Of a DNA stretch of 64,000 nucleotides, positions 8,788-16,326 are shown in pieces. Under the pieces are notes generated by a model. It saw only the letters and a program-made list of their open reading frames with translations. It made no database searches and had not been told where the DNA came from. The translations under genes were made by a program, and so were the position numbers. Within the stretch, counting starts at the first letter, position 1. Each line of letters starts with the position of its first letter. The stretch is from SZUA-448 sp964602475 (GTDB lineage Bacteria; Bacillota; Clostridia; Lachnospirales; Lachnospiraceae): contig CAZRRN010000001.1 of the NCBI GenBank assembly GCA_964602475.1, positions 1 to 64,000 of the forward strand. The letters are read 5' to 3'.

Positions 8788-9915
8788 TTATCCTTGCTGT
8801 TTGTTTAACAGACGCTGCTCCATGTCGGAGTAATCTTCTTCAGAGTATTTACGCTGAGGAAAACGGTTAAACGGGTTGGCTGTCTGAAACTGAAACGGTC
8901 TTGTTATATTACTGTGCCCGGAGGAAGCAGATTTTGCGTGCTCACGATCATGATTCTGAAGATCAGCAGAGTCCTTGATTCCTTCTTTGTACCAGTTTTC
9001 AAGAATTTTATCGGTGTATTTAAAATCCGGTTTTCCGATGCTTAACATAGTACGGTTGCAGGCTTCCACAACGATGGGAGAAGAGAACGAGAACGTCTCG
9101 AACCAGCGCTGCAGAAACTGCTGTTCTGCAGGAGCGGGAGCACGGTTAAAACCAAAGGCTTTCATGACTGCCGAAAAATTATCGTTGCGCAGTGCAGATT
9201 GTTCCTTTGCAAGCTCAACGGTATTAATCCCTTCACTTGCCCAGGAAACAGCAACCTTTTCTATGTAGGCATTGTTTTTTTTGCCGCGGTCAAGACAATA
9301 ATCATATAAATAAACAATCAAATCGGCACTGAAGCCGAGGCATTCGTAAAAATACAAAAGCAGCTGAATATCAGAAGCTTTAAAAAGACGTCCGGTATGG
9401 TGCTCGAGCATCTGAAGAAGCCACTTGATTTCATCAGCCTCAAGAAGCTGGCTGACCTGCGCATCTGAATAAGTGGGACGCTGATCAGGAATGCCGGAAT
9501 AGGCAGAAACCTCTTCGATTCCAAACGGAGCTTCCTTTTCCGCGGTGTTCTGGAACAGAGGAACGACCGGAGTTTCGGGCGCAGCCGGAGAGAGTTCCTC
9601 TGCTGCAGTGCGGCTTCGTTCCAGATTGAGAATCGTGATGTCTGTAATTCTCCCAAACGTATCTTTTTTTATTGATATGGCACCGGCTTCTTCCCAGTAC
9701 TTTAACGCGCGGGTAATGTCCTTCTCTGTCTCGTCCAGCCTGTCCGCAATATAAGAAAGTGACATATCGGAAGAAACATCGGAAATGCAGCGCAGAAGAT
9801 AGACATAAATCTTTACATAGGAACCGTTTGCTTTGGGCATATACTTATCAATAAACTGATTTGAAATCACAGTGGATTTCGCACCACTGCTCATGGATAA
9901 TGAAATATTACTCAT
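8788..9915 (-). CDS. dnaD: DnaD-like replication initiation protein
   Basis: The N-terminal 85 residues form a winged helix (IDKYMPKANGSYVKIYVYLL, then RALKYWEEAGAI), as in the DnaD DDBH1 domain. The middle part (residues 145-215, with LFKASDIQLLLYFYECLGFS) and the region ending near residue 310 (FKYTDKILENWYKEGI) match two DnaB/DnaD-type DDBH2 modules. DnaD helps DnaA and DnaI assemble the primosome at oriC. At 375 residues it is longer than Bacillus DnaD. GGGGGG precedes the ATG. It is the first gene of dnaD-dnaI-prs and has a clear sigma-A promoter with DnaA boxes upstream. Confidence 0.88.
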   Translation of the reverse strand: MSNISLSMSSGAKSTVISNQFIDKYMPKANGSYVKIYVYLLRCISDVSSDMSLSYIADRLDETEKDITRALKYWEEAGAISIKKDTFGRITDITILNLERSRTAAEELSPAAPETPVVPLFQNTAEKEAPFGIEEVSAYSGIPDQRPTYSDAQVSQLLEADEIKWLLQMLEHHTGRLFKASDIQLLLYFYECLGFSADLIVYLYDYCLDRGKKNNAYIEKVAVSWASEGINTVELAKEQSALRNDNFSAVMKAFGFNRAPAPAEQQFLQRWFETFSFSSPIVVEACNRTMLSIGKPDFKYTDKILENWYKEGIKDSADLQNHDREHAKSASSGHSNITRPFQFQTANPFNRFPQRKYSEEDYSDMEQRLLNKQQG

Positions 9916-9990
9916 AAAGCCCCCCTGATTGCTGTCTCATCTTACAGGACGGCAGTATTGCTCTCCCCAAGCCTCCTGTAGTTCCAAACC

Positions 9991-10003
9991 CCTTGAAACA
10001 AGG
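9991..10003. promoter_or_regulatory. 13-bp palindrome at the dnaD transcription start
   Basis: CCTTGAAACAAGG is a perfect inverted repeat with a three-base centre. It starts three bases after the minus-strand -10 box and so covers the predicted transcription start of dnaD. It could be an operator or the first hairpin of the transcript; the sequence does not say which. Confidence 0.4.
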
Positions 10004-10006
10004 CTC

Positions 10007-10034
10007 ATTATAGCACAGAAAAATAAAATTACAA
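10007..10034 (-). promoter_or_regulatory. Sigma-A promoter of dnaD-dnaI-prs
   Basis: On the minus strand there is TTGTAA, a 16-base spacer and a perfect TATAAT. The start of transcription would fall near 10000, some 85 bases before the dnaD ATG. Confidence 0.7.
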
Positions 10035-10070
10035 ACAGCCTTTTTTCCTAATTCTTTCAGCGTAAAAAAA

Positions 10071-10097
10071 TGTGGACAATGTGGATAATGTGGACAA
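10071..10097 (-). promoter_or_regulatory. DnaA-box cluster 1: three abutting boxes
   Basis: Three 9-mers lie head to tail with no gap: TGTGGACAA (10071), TGTGGATAA (10080) and TGTGGACAA (10089). The middle one is the exact complement of the DnaA-box consensus TTATCCACA, and the flanking two differ by one base. They lie about 37 bases upstream of the dnaD -35 box. Confidence 0.8.
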
Positions 10098-10156
10098 AAT
10101 CATTAAATCCTTATAAAATAAATGAATTTCTTCAGTCTACAGACGGAGTCTAAGAA

Positions 10157-10174
10157 TGTGGATAATGTGGATAA
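10157..10174 (-). promoter_or_regulatory. DnaA-box cluster 2: two abutting perfect boxes
   Basis: Two exact TGTGGATAA 9-mers (TTATCCACA on the other strand) are directly joined, and the second ends at the base before the murC stop codon. A 59-base AT-rich stretch separates them from cluster 1, and all five boxes point the same way. Confidence 0.8.
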
Positions 10175-11572
10175 TTATTTCCCTAACAGCGCTTCGCCTA
10201 TTTTTACAACGTCTCCGGCGCCCATAGTTATCAACAAATCACCCGGACAACATTTTTCAAGAAGAAACGATTCAATCTCATCAAAGCTCGGAAAATAGTA
10301 AACTTCTTTCCCTTTTTGCTCTAGCAGTGTTTTGATATCACATGATGAGATATCGCCGGGGTCTTCTTCGCGTGCCGGATAAATATCCGGAAGAACGATA
10401 ATGTCGGCCAGTGTCAGGGCATCTGCGAATTCGTGCAGAAGCGAACGGGTTCGGGAATAGGTGTGCGGCTGGAAAACACAGACGATTCGGTGCGTTCCGT
10501 AAGTACGCGCGGAATTCAGAGCGGCTTTTATTTCGGAGGGATGATGCGCATAGTCGTCCATAACGAGAATTTCCCCAAGAGACCCCTTCAGTTCAAAACG
10601 ACGCTTCGTTCCTTTGTATTTTGAAAGCGCCCGGCAACAGCAAACAGTATCAGCACCGAGCGAATGTGCCATGGCAAACGCAGCAAGAGCATTTGCTATA
10701 TTATGGATTCCATTTACAGACAGTGTAACACGGGTCAGCATTTCACCATGAAAATAAAGATCAAAGGAACCACGTCCAAGCTCATCAAAGGAAATGCCGG
10801 ATGCTGCATAATCAAAACGGCTGCAGTTCTCCGGAGTGTCGGCAATCCCAAATGTCAGAACGCTACAGGGGAGTCCGTCGGTGATTTCGCAGCAGGACGG
10901 AATTTCACCGTTGATGACAAGATGTCCGCCGGCAGGAACCAGCTCGGCAAAAAGGCGGAAGGAGTGACGGATATCGTCAAGATCTTTGAAAAAATCAAGG
11001 TGGTCTGCTTCTATATTAAGAATGATTGCGTGCTTCGGATTAAAATGAAGAAAGCTGTTTGTGTATTCACAGGCTTCCATCACGAGATGCATCGACTGTC
11101 CCATGCGCAGATTTCCTTTGATGTCGGGTAGGTCGCCGCCGACAAAAACGGTAGGGTCAAAGCCGGCTTCCATTTCAACCAGTGAAAGCATTGAGGTGGT
11201 AGTGGTCTTTCCGTGAGTTCCGGCAACACTCACTGCATCGCTGTAAGACAGCATGAGCTGCCCAAGCAGTTCGGCACGGGTAAGAAGCGGTATTCCGGAG
11301 GCTTCTGCAGCACGAAATTCAAGGTTATCCGGATGGACGGCTGCAGTGTAAACAATGACTGCTTCTGACCCGTGAATGTTGGAAGCACGGTTTCCGTAAT
11401 ACACTTCAATTCCTAGTGATTCCAGGTGCTCCGTGACCGGACTGCGCCGCTCATCAGAGCCGGTCACAGTAAACCCCTTACGTTGTAAAAGCTCAGCAAT
11501 TGCGCTCATGCTGATACCGCCGATTCCGATAAAATGAATTCGTACCGGTTGTTCTATTTTAATCTGGTACAT
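10175..11572 (-). CDS. murC: UDP-N-acetylmuramate--L-alanine ligase
   Basis: MurC adds L-alanine to UDP-MurNAc, the first amino acid of the peptidoglycan stem peptide, in the cytoplasm. The UDP-binding loop HFIGIGGISMSAIAELL opens the protein. The ATP-binding loop VAGTHGKTTTTSML follows near residue 115, the catalytic region LNIEADHLDFF near residue 185, and the C-terminal ligase motif MDDYAHHPSEIKAAL near residue 340. The length, 465 residues, is normal. The gene reads in the same direction as dnaD, and the DnaA boxes lie immediately after its stop. Confidence 0.96.
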   Translation of the reverse strand: MYQIKIEQPVRIHFIGIGGISMSAIAELLQRKGFTVTGSDERRSPVTEHLESLGIEVYYGNRASNIHGSEAVIVYTAAVHPDNLEFRAAEASGIPLLTRAELLGQLMLSYSDAVSVAGTHGKTTTTSMLSLVEMEAGFDPTVFVGGDLPDIKGNLRMGQSMHLVMEACEYTNSFLHFNPKHAIILNIEADHLDFFKDLDDIRHSFRLFAELVPAGGHLVINGEIPSCCEITDGLPCSVLTFGIADTPENCSRFDYAASGISFDELGRGSFDLYFHGEMLTRVTLSVNGIHNIANALAAFAMAHSLGADTVCCCRALSKYKGTKRRFELKGSLGEILVMDDYAHHPSEIKAALNSARTYGTHRIVCVFQPHTYSRTRSLLHEFADALTLADIIVLPDIYPAREEDPGDISSCDIKTLLEQKGKEVYYFPSFDEIESFLLEKCCPGDLLITMGAGDVVKIGEALLGK

Positions 11573-11769
11573 ACAGGTTCGCTCCGTTTCATATTATAAA
11601 GAATATTGATATAATAAACCCATTTGCGAAAAAAAACAATCCTGCGTTTACGTTATGCAGACTCTTTGGGAATAGTGACGAAAAAATGAGAACTGAAAGA
11701 AAATCATCATGAAAACTGTCCACATTTTCCATGATAAAATTACAAAAAAGCTATCATTTCAATTAGATT
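11573..11769. other. Divergent intergenic region between murC and the repeat before glgC
   Basis: AT-rich DNA. It holds one imperfect DnaA-box-like CTGTCCACA near 11716 and a possible minus-strand TATAAT near 11592 for murC, without a convincing -35. No gene or RNA was recognised. Confidence 0.4.
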
Positions 11770-11881
11770 TATGGTAAAATAAAACCGTAACCGGTTTCAG
11801 ACAAGTTGCGTTGCAACTTGGGATGTGCTGAAGCACGCACAGGATAATGGTAAAATAAAACCGTAAACAAAACTGGTTTTA
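11770..11881 (+). repeat. Hairpin repeat (type B), one full and one partial copy, upstream of glgC
   Basis: The full copy begins ATGGTAAAATAAAACC, which holds an extended -10 (TG, one base, TAAAAT). It then has three hairpins: AAACCG/CGGTTT, a perfect 8-bp CAAGTTGC-gtt-GCAACTTG, and GTGC-tgaa-GCAC. A truncated copy from 11845 repeats only the -10 and first hairpin arms (AAACC, GGTTT). The same element occurs twice at 28904-29049. Confidence 0.85.
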
Positions 11882-11961
11882 TGAAGTAACGATTAAGCAA
11901 CGTGAAGCACATTTTTCGAAAGTTCTATTCATGGATAAAAATAACCAGAGGTGGTGAAACA

Positions 11962-13236
11962 ATGATTAAGAAGGAAATGATAGCTATGCTGCTCGCAGGT
12001 GGGCAGGGTTCCCGGCTGGGAGTATTGACTTCTTCCGTTGCAAAACCGGCGGTAGGATTTGGTGCGAAATATCGTATTATTGATTTTCCGTTAAGTAACT
12101 GTATTAACTCCGGCGTTGACACCGTGGGTGTTCTTACACAGTATCAGCCGCTCCGGCTGAATACGCATATCGGAATCGGAATTCCGTGGGATCTTGACAG
12201 GAACATTGGTGGAGTCTCTATTCTGCCCCCTTATGAGAAGAGCACAAATGCAGAATGGTACACCGGTACCGCGAATGCAATTTACCAGAATCTAAAGTAC
12301 ATGGAATACTATAATCCGGATTATGTATTGATCCTTGGCGGAGACCATGTATATAAGATGGACTATGAAGCAATGCTGGATTTTCATAAAGCGAACAATG
12401 CGGATATTACACTTGCCTGTATTCCTGTTCCGATTGAAGAGGCAAGCCGGTTTGGGGTTGTGATTACCGATGAAGAGGGAAGAATTTCCGAATTTGAGGA
12501 GAAACCACAGCATCCGAGAAGTAATCTGGCTTCGATGGGTATATATATTTTTTCGTGGAAGGTACTTCGTGATGCATTGATTAAGCTGTCCGATCAGAAG
12601 GGCTGTGATTTCGGAAAACATATCATCCCATACTGTCATGATAAGGGTGACAGGGTCTTTGCATATGAGTATAACGGTTACTGGAAGGATGTCGGAACCT
12701 TGATTTCCTACTGGGAAGCAAATATGGAACTGATTGATCTGGTTCCGGTTTTTAATCTATATGAGGAATTCTGGAAGATTTATACGAGAAGTGAAGTCAT
12801 CCGCCCCCAGTACATATCGGCGGATGCTGAGATTGACCGATGCATCGTCGGCGAAGGAGCCGAGATATTCGGACAGGTTCATAATTCTGTTATTGGAGCG
12901 GAGGTTGTAATCGAAGAGGGTGCCAAGGTATATGATTCTATTCTGCTGAAGGGCAGCCATGTAGGGAAGAACTCCAAAATCTATAAAGCGATTCTTGCAG
13001 AGAACAGTACCGTTGGCGATTACTGTGAGATGGGAATCGGTGATGAGGTGCAAAATGAGCTGTATCCCGGTATCTACACGAACGGACTGACTGTGCTTGC
13101 TGAAGATTCCTGCATTCCGGAGGGGATTCGGGTCGGGAAAAATACCGTTATTTCCGGAATTACAGCTGTGGAGGATTACGAAAACGGCTGGTTAATGAGT
13201 GGAAAATGCTTGATAAAGGCGGGTGACGAAGAATGA
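11962..13236 (+). CDS. glgC: Glucose-1-phosphate adenylyltransferase
   Basis: GlgC makes ADP-glucose from glucose 1-phosphate and ATP, the committed step of glycogen synthesis. The nucleotidyltransferase motif AMLLAGGQGSRLGVLT starts at about residue 6, followed by KPAVGFGAKYRIIDFPLSNC. WYTGTANAIYQN and the metal-binding LILGGDHVYKMDY come before residue 135, and SRFGVVITDEEGRISEFEEKP near residue 165. The C-terminal 120 residues are hexapeptide-type left-handed beta-helix. I chose the ATG at 11962 (MIKKEMIAMLL) because AGAGGTGGTG precedes it. The product has 424 residues. glgD overlaps its stop by four bases. Confidence 0.96.
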   Translation: MIKKEMIAMLLAGGQGSRLGVLTSSVAKPAVGFGAKYRIIDFPLSNCINSGVDTVGVLTQYQPLRLNTHIGIGIPWDLDRNIGGVSILPPYEKSTNAEWYTGTANAIYQNLKYMEYYNPDYVLILGGDHVYKMDYEAMLDFHKANNADITLACIPVPIEEASRFGVVITDEEGRISEFEEKPQHPRSNLASMGIYIFSWKVLRDALIKLSDQKGCDFGKHIIPYCHDKGDRVFAYEYNGYWKDVGTLISYWEANMELIDLVPVFNLYEEFWKIYTRSEVIRPQYISADAEIDRCIVGEGAEIFGQVHNSVIGAEVVIEEGAKVYDSILLKGSHVGKNSKIYKAILAENSTVGDYCEMGIGDEVQNELYPGIYTNGLTVLAEDSCIPEGIRVGKNTVISGITAVEDYENGWLMSGKCLIKAGDEE

Positions 13237-14354
13237 GAGCAATCGGAATAGTCCTTGCGGGCGGCAACAGTAATAAGATGCAGAAGCTTTCCATGAAACG
13301 CGCCATCGCGGCAATGCCGATTGCCGGAAGCTACCGTGCGATTGACTTTGTACTGAGCTCCATGACCAATTCTCATATTCAGAAGGTCGCAGTGCTGACA
13401 CAATATAATTCACGGTCACTGAACGAACATCTGAGTTCATCAAAATGGTGGGATTTCGGACGTAAACAGGGTGGTCTGTTTGTATTCACACCGACAATTA
13501 CAATGGATAATGGCTTCTGGTACAGGGGTACTGCGGATGCTATTGCGCAGAATCTTGATTTTCTTCGTAAAAGCCATGAACCTTATGTGGTAATTGCGTC
13601 CGGAGACGGAATTTATAAGCTGGATTACAACAAGGTTCTGGAATATCATATTGAAAAGAATGCAGATATCACGGTTGTATGCAAACGGGCAGGTAATGAC
13701 CTGGATGTATCCCGGTTCGGAATGGTTGTTACGGATGGCGACAGCCGAATTTTAGATTTTGAAGAAAAACCGCTGACACGCTGCTCCGAAATGATATCAA
13801 CCGGTATTTATGTAATCCGCAGACGTCAGCTGATTGAACTGATTGAACAGTCGGCGGAAGAAGAACGTTATGATTTTGTAACCGACATATTAATAAGGTA
13901 TAAGGCGCAGAAGAGGATTTTCTGTTATGAAATGAACAGCTATTGGAGTAATGTTGCTGCGGTAGATTCATATTTTAATACCAACATGGATTTTCTAAAG
14001 CCGGAAATCAGGGATTATTTCTTCCGGCAGCATCCGGATGTTTATTCTAAGGTGGATGATCTTCCGCCGGCGAAATATAATCCGGGAGCATCAGTCAAGA
14101 ACAGTCTGGTTGCAAGCGGATGTATTATTAACGGGGTTGTGGAAAATTCCATATTATTTAAGAAGGTATATGTCGGAAACCAGTGTACCATTAAGAATTC
14201 AATTGTACTGAATGATGTGCATATCGGTGATAATGTATATATCGAAAATTGCATTATTGAGAGTCGTGATACCATATGTGCCAATACCTCATATGTAGGA
14301 GAACCGGGACAGCCGAAAATCGTAGTAGAAAAGAATGAGAGATACGTAATTTAG
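13233..14354 (+). CDS. glgD: GlgD, glucose-1-phosphate adenylyltransferase-like subunit
   Basis: This GlgC paralogue of 373 residues forms mixed complexes with GlgC in Firmicutes and raises its activity. The first loop reads IVLAGGNSNKMQKLSMKRA, so the canonical GGxGxRL loop is altered, as is normal for GlgD, and by itself it is probably weakly active or inactive. IASGDGIYKLDYNKVLEYH aligns with the metal site and SRFGMVVTDGDSRILDFEEKP with the substrate region. A hexapeptide beta-helix domain closes the protein. Translation is probably coupled to glgC through the four-base overlap. Confidence 0.95.
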   Translation: MRAIGIVLAGGNSNKMQKLSMKRAIAAMPIAGSYRAIDFVLSSMTNSHIQKVAVLTQYNSRSLNEHLSSSKWWDFGRKQGGLFVFTPTITMDNGFWYRGTADAIAQNLDFLRKSHEPYVVIASGDGIYKLDYNKVLEYHIEKNADITVVCKRAGNDLDVSRFGMVVTDGDSRILDFEEKPLTRCSEMISTGIYVIRRRQLIELIEQSAEEERYDFVTDILIRYKAQKRIFCYEMNSYWSNVAAVDSYFNTNMDFLKPEIRDYFFRQHPDVYSKVDDLPPAKYNPGASVKNSLVASGCIINGVVENSILFKKVYVGNQCTIKNSIVLNDVHIGDNVYIENCIIESRDTICANTSYVGEPGQPKIVVEKNERYVI

Positions 14355-14364
14355 TAAGGGATCG

Positions 14365-14405
14365 TTGCGGATAACCGGACAGAATGCCTGTCCGGTTATC
14401 TGCAA
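14365..14405 (+). terminator. Long hairpin after glgD
   Basis: An 18-bp stem (TTGCGGATAACCGGACAG against CTGTCCGGTTATCTGCAA, one G-T wobble) with loop AATGC starts 11 bases after the glgD stop. Only three T follow, so it may act as a weak terminator or a 3'-end stabiliser. Confidence 0.55.
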
Positions 14406-14537
14406 TTTAAGCAGCGATTAAATTCGCTGGTTATAAATGAGCGGAAGAACCAAGGAAAGCGGTTCTTGCGCCTGTTTTTGCATTCAGAATCCGATATGGG
14501 CTCTGAACTGCAGTGTAATGAAAGGCAGGCAGTCACA

Positions 14538-15668
14538 TTGAACAATAAAGATAAAAATAAAAAACAACCCCGAAAACTATGGGGGCTGTTCTTTGCTACG
14601 GTTATAGCTATGATGCTGCTTGTTTTTATTTTCAGTGACAGAGTACAAAGCTTAATTGACCCGGTTCTTCCTGCAGCGAGCGGAATACAAAAAAACACAG
14701 AGTCAGTACTGAATCCGATTACTCTGCCGACAGCCCCCCGTCAGGAAATAACGGAAAAACCGACAGCAACAGAAGGTCCGACAGCAACGGAAAAACCGAC
14801 AGCAACAGAAGGTCCGACAGCAACGGAAGAACCGACAGCAACGGAAGGTCCGACAGCAACGGAAAAACCGACAGCAACGGAAGAACCGACAGCAACGGAA
14901 AAACCGACAGCAACGGAAGAACCGACAGCAACGGAAGAGCCGGCAGCAACGGAAGATCCAACAGCAACGGAAGAGCCGGCAGCAACGGAAGAACCGACAG
15001 CAACGGAAGAGCCTACGCCAACTCCGTATGTAATCGAGCAGGCGGCAAAACCGGAAATTGACCCGGAAAAGCCGATGATTGCCCTAACCTTTGATGACGG
15101 TCCGGATAAGAACAATACATTACAGCTGCTCGATTTATTTGAACAGTACCATTCGAGAGCGACTTTTTTTGTGGTTGGTTATCAGCTGGATGTCTACGGA
15201 ACATATGTTGCTGAGGCATACAGAAGAGGATTTGAGATTGGGAACCATACATTGAATCATAAAATTCTGACACGGATTTCCGATGAAGAAGCACTGAAGG
15301 AAATCGAAGAAATGAATGCAAAGATCAATGCGCTGGGAATTCCGGGAAACGTCATACTCCGTCCTCCTTACGGAAATGTCAGCGATTATATGCGGGAAAC
15401 TGTCAAATCGGCAATGATTTGCTGGAGTATCGATTCCGAAGACTGGAAATCGCGTGACCCGGATAAAATATATGAGCAGATTGTTGGCAAGGTGCAGGAT
15501 GGAGATATTATATTAATGCATGATATTCATACATGTACACTTGAAGCGATGAAGGCAGTCATACCGGCACTGATTGAAGATGGTTTTCAGCTGGTAACGG
15601 TGTCTGATCTTTTTGAGATGAAAGGAATTACCCCGGAAGCCGGAAAGGTTTACCGGTATGTCAGATAG
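14538..15668 (+). CDS. Polysaccharide (peptidoglycan) deacetylase with Thr/Glu repeat stalk
   Basis: A short basic N-terminus and one membrane helix (LWGLFFATVIAMMLLVFIF) precede about 90 residues of TATEKP/TATEEP repeats that act as a flexible stalk. A NodB-type deacetylase domain follows. Its motifs are LTFDDGPDKNN (catalytic base and metal Asp), EIGNHTLNHKIL (metal His residues), LRPPYGN, and SIDSEDWKSRDP; IILMHDIHT is the last. It likely removes acetyl groups from cell-wall GlcNAc outside the membrane, giving lysozyme resistance. I propose the TTG at 14538 because GAAAGGCAGG precedes it; ATGs at 14466 and 14496 in the same frame lack a good ribosome site. Confidence 0.88.
   Translation: MNNKDKNKKQPRKLWGLFFATVIAMMLLVFIFSDRVQSLIDPVLPAASGIQKNTESVLNPITLPTAPRQEITEKPTATEGPTATEKPTATEGPTATEEPTATEGPTATEKPTATEEPTATEKPTATEEPTATEEPAATEDPTATEEPAATEEPTATEEPTPTPYVIEQAAKPEIDPEKPMIALTFDDGPDKNNTLQLLDLFEQYHSRATFFVVGYQLDVYGTYVAEAYRRGFEIGNHTLNHKILTRISDEEALKEIEEMNAKINALGIPGNVILRPPYGNVSDYMRETVKSAMICWSIDSEDWKSRDPDKIYEQIVGKVQDGDIILMHDIHTCTLEAMKAVIPALIEDGFQLVTVSDLFEMKGITPEAGKVYRYVR
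14752..15015 (+). repeat. Intragenic 18-bp-type repeats encoding the ATEKPT/ATEEPT stalk
   Basis: Around fifteen imperfect copies of an 18-base unit (gacagcaacggaaraacc type) lie inside the deacetylase gene, encoding a Thr-Glu-Pro linker. Long reverse-strand frames here are artefacts of the repeat. Confidence 0.9.
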
Positions 15669-15720
15669 AAGGATGCCCCGGTTTTATATATGCGGAGGAT
15701 AACATCCGACAGGAGAACAT

Positions 15721-16326
15721 ATGTATATTATTGTAGGACTTGGAAATCCAACCGGCGAATACTCTGGAACACGTCATAACATTGGGTTTGACGCTGTAAC
15801 TGCGCTTTCGGATGCGTGGAGGATCGGATTGGACATGAAGAAGCATAAAGCAGTCTGCGGAAAGGGTGCTCATGAAGGGGAACGGGTTCTTTTGGCGCAG
15901 CCACAGACCTTTATGAATCTCTCCGGAGAAAGTGTTCGTGAATTGCTGGAATTCTATAAAGAAGATGCATCACGGCTCATTGTTATCTGTGATGACATTA
16001 ACCTGCCGCCGGGGCAGCTTCGAATCCGTGAGAAGGGAAGTGCGGGTGGACATAACGGACTGAAGAATATTATAACAAATATCGGAACCGATGAATTTCT
16101 GCGTATCCGTATCGGAGTGGGAGAAAAGCCGAAGAACTGGGATCTTGCCGATTATGTGCTGGGTCATTTTTCCAAGGAGGAGGAACCGCTGATGCGGGAA
16201 GCTCTTTCCGATGCAGTAGGAGCCTGCAAGCTGGTAATTGAGGGAGACACAGCAGGTGCAATGAACCGGTATAATGCAAAAAAAGAGATAAAAAAAGAAT
16301 TACAGACAGGCAGGAAATCCTTATGA
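15721..16326 (+). CDS. pth: Peptidyl-tRNA hydrolase
   Basis: Pth frees tRNA from peptidyl-tRNA that drops off ribosomes. Its hallmarks are present: IVGLGNPTGEYSGTRHNIGF with the catalytic His at about residue 20, QPQTFMNLSGESV, and VICDDINLPPGQLRIREKGS with the catalytic Asp and the GSAGGHNGLKNI loop near residue 108. The length, 201 residues, is slightly above average owing to a lysine-rich tail. ACAGGAGAA precedes the ATG. Its stop overlaps the start of mfd by four bases, the classic pth-mfd arrangement of Firmicutes. Confidence 0.97.
   Translation: MYIIVGLGNPTGEYSGTRHNIGFDAVTALSDAWRIGLDMKKHKAVCGKGAHEGERVLLAQPQTFMNLSGESVRELLEFYKEDASRLIVICDDINLPPGQLRIREKGSAGGHNGLKNIITNIGTDEFLRIRIGVGEKPKNWDLADYVLGHFSKEEEPLMREALSDAVGACKLVIEGDTAGAMNRYNAKKEIKKELQTGRKSL

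Noticed and set aside
14719..15115. Minus-strand Leu-Pro and Val-Gly-Ser repeat frames
   Set aside because: Shadows of the TATEKP repeat in the deacetylase gene.
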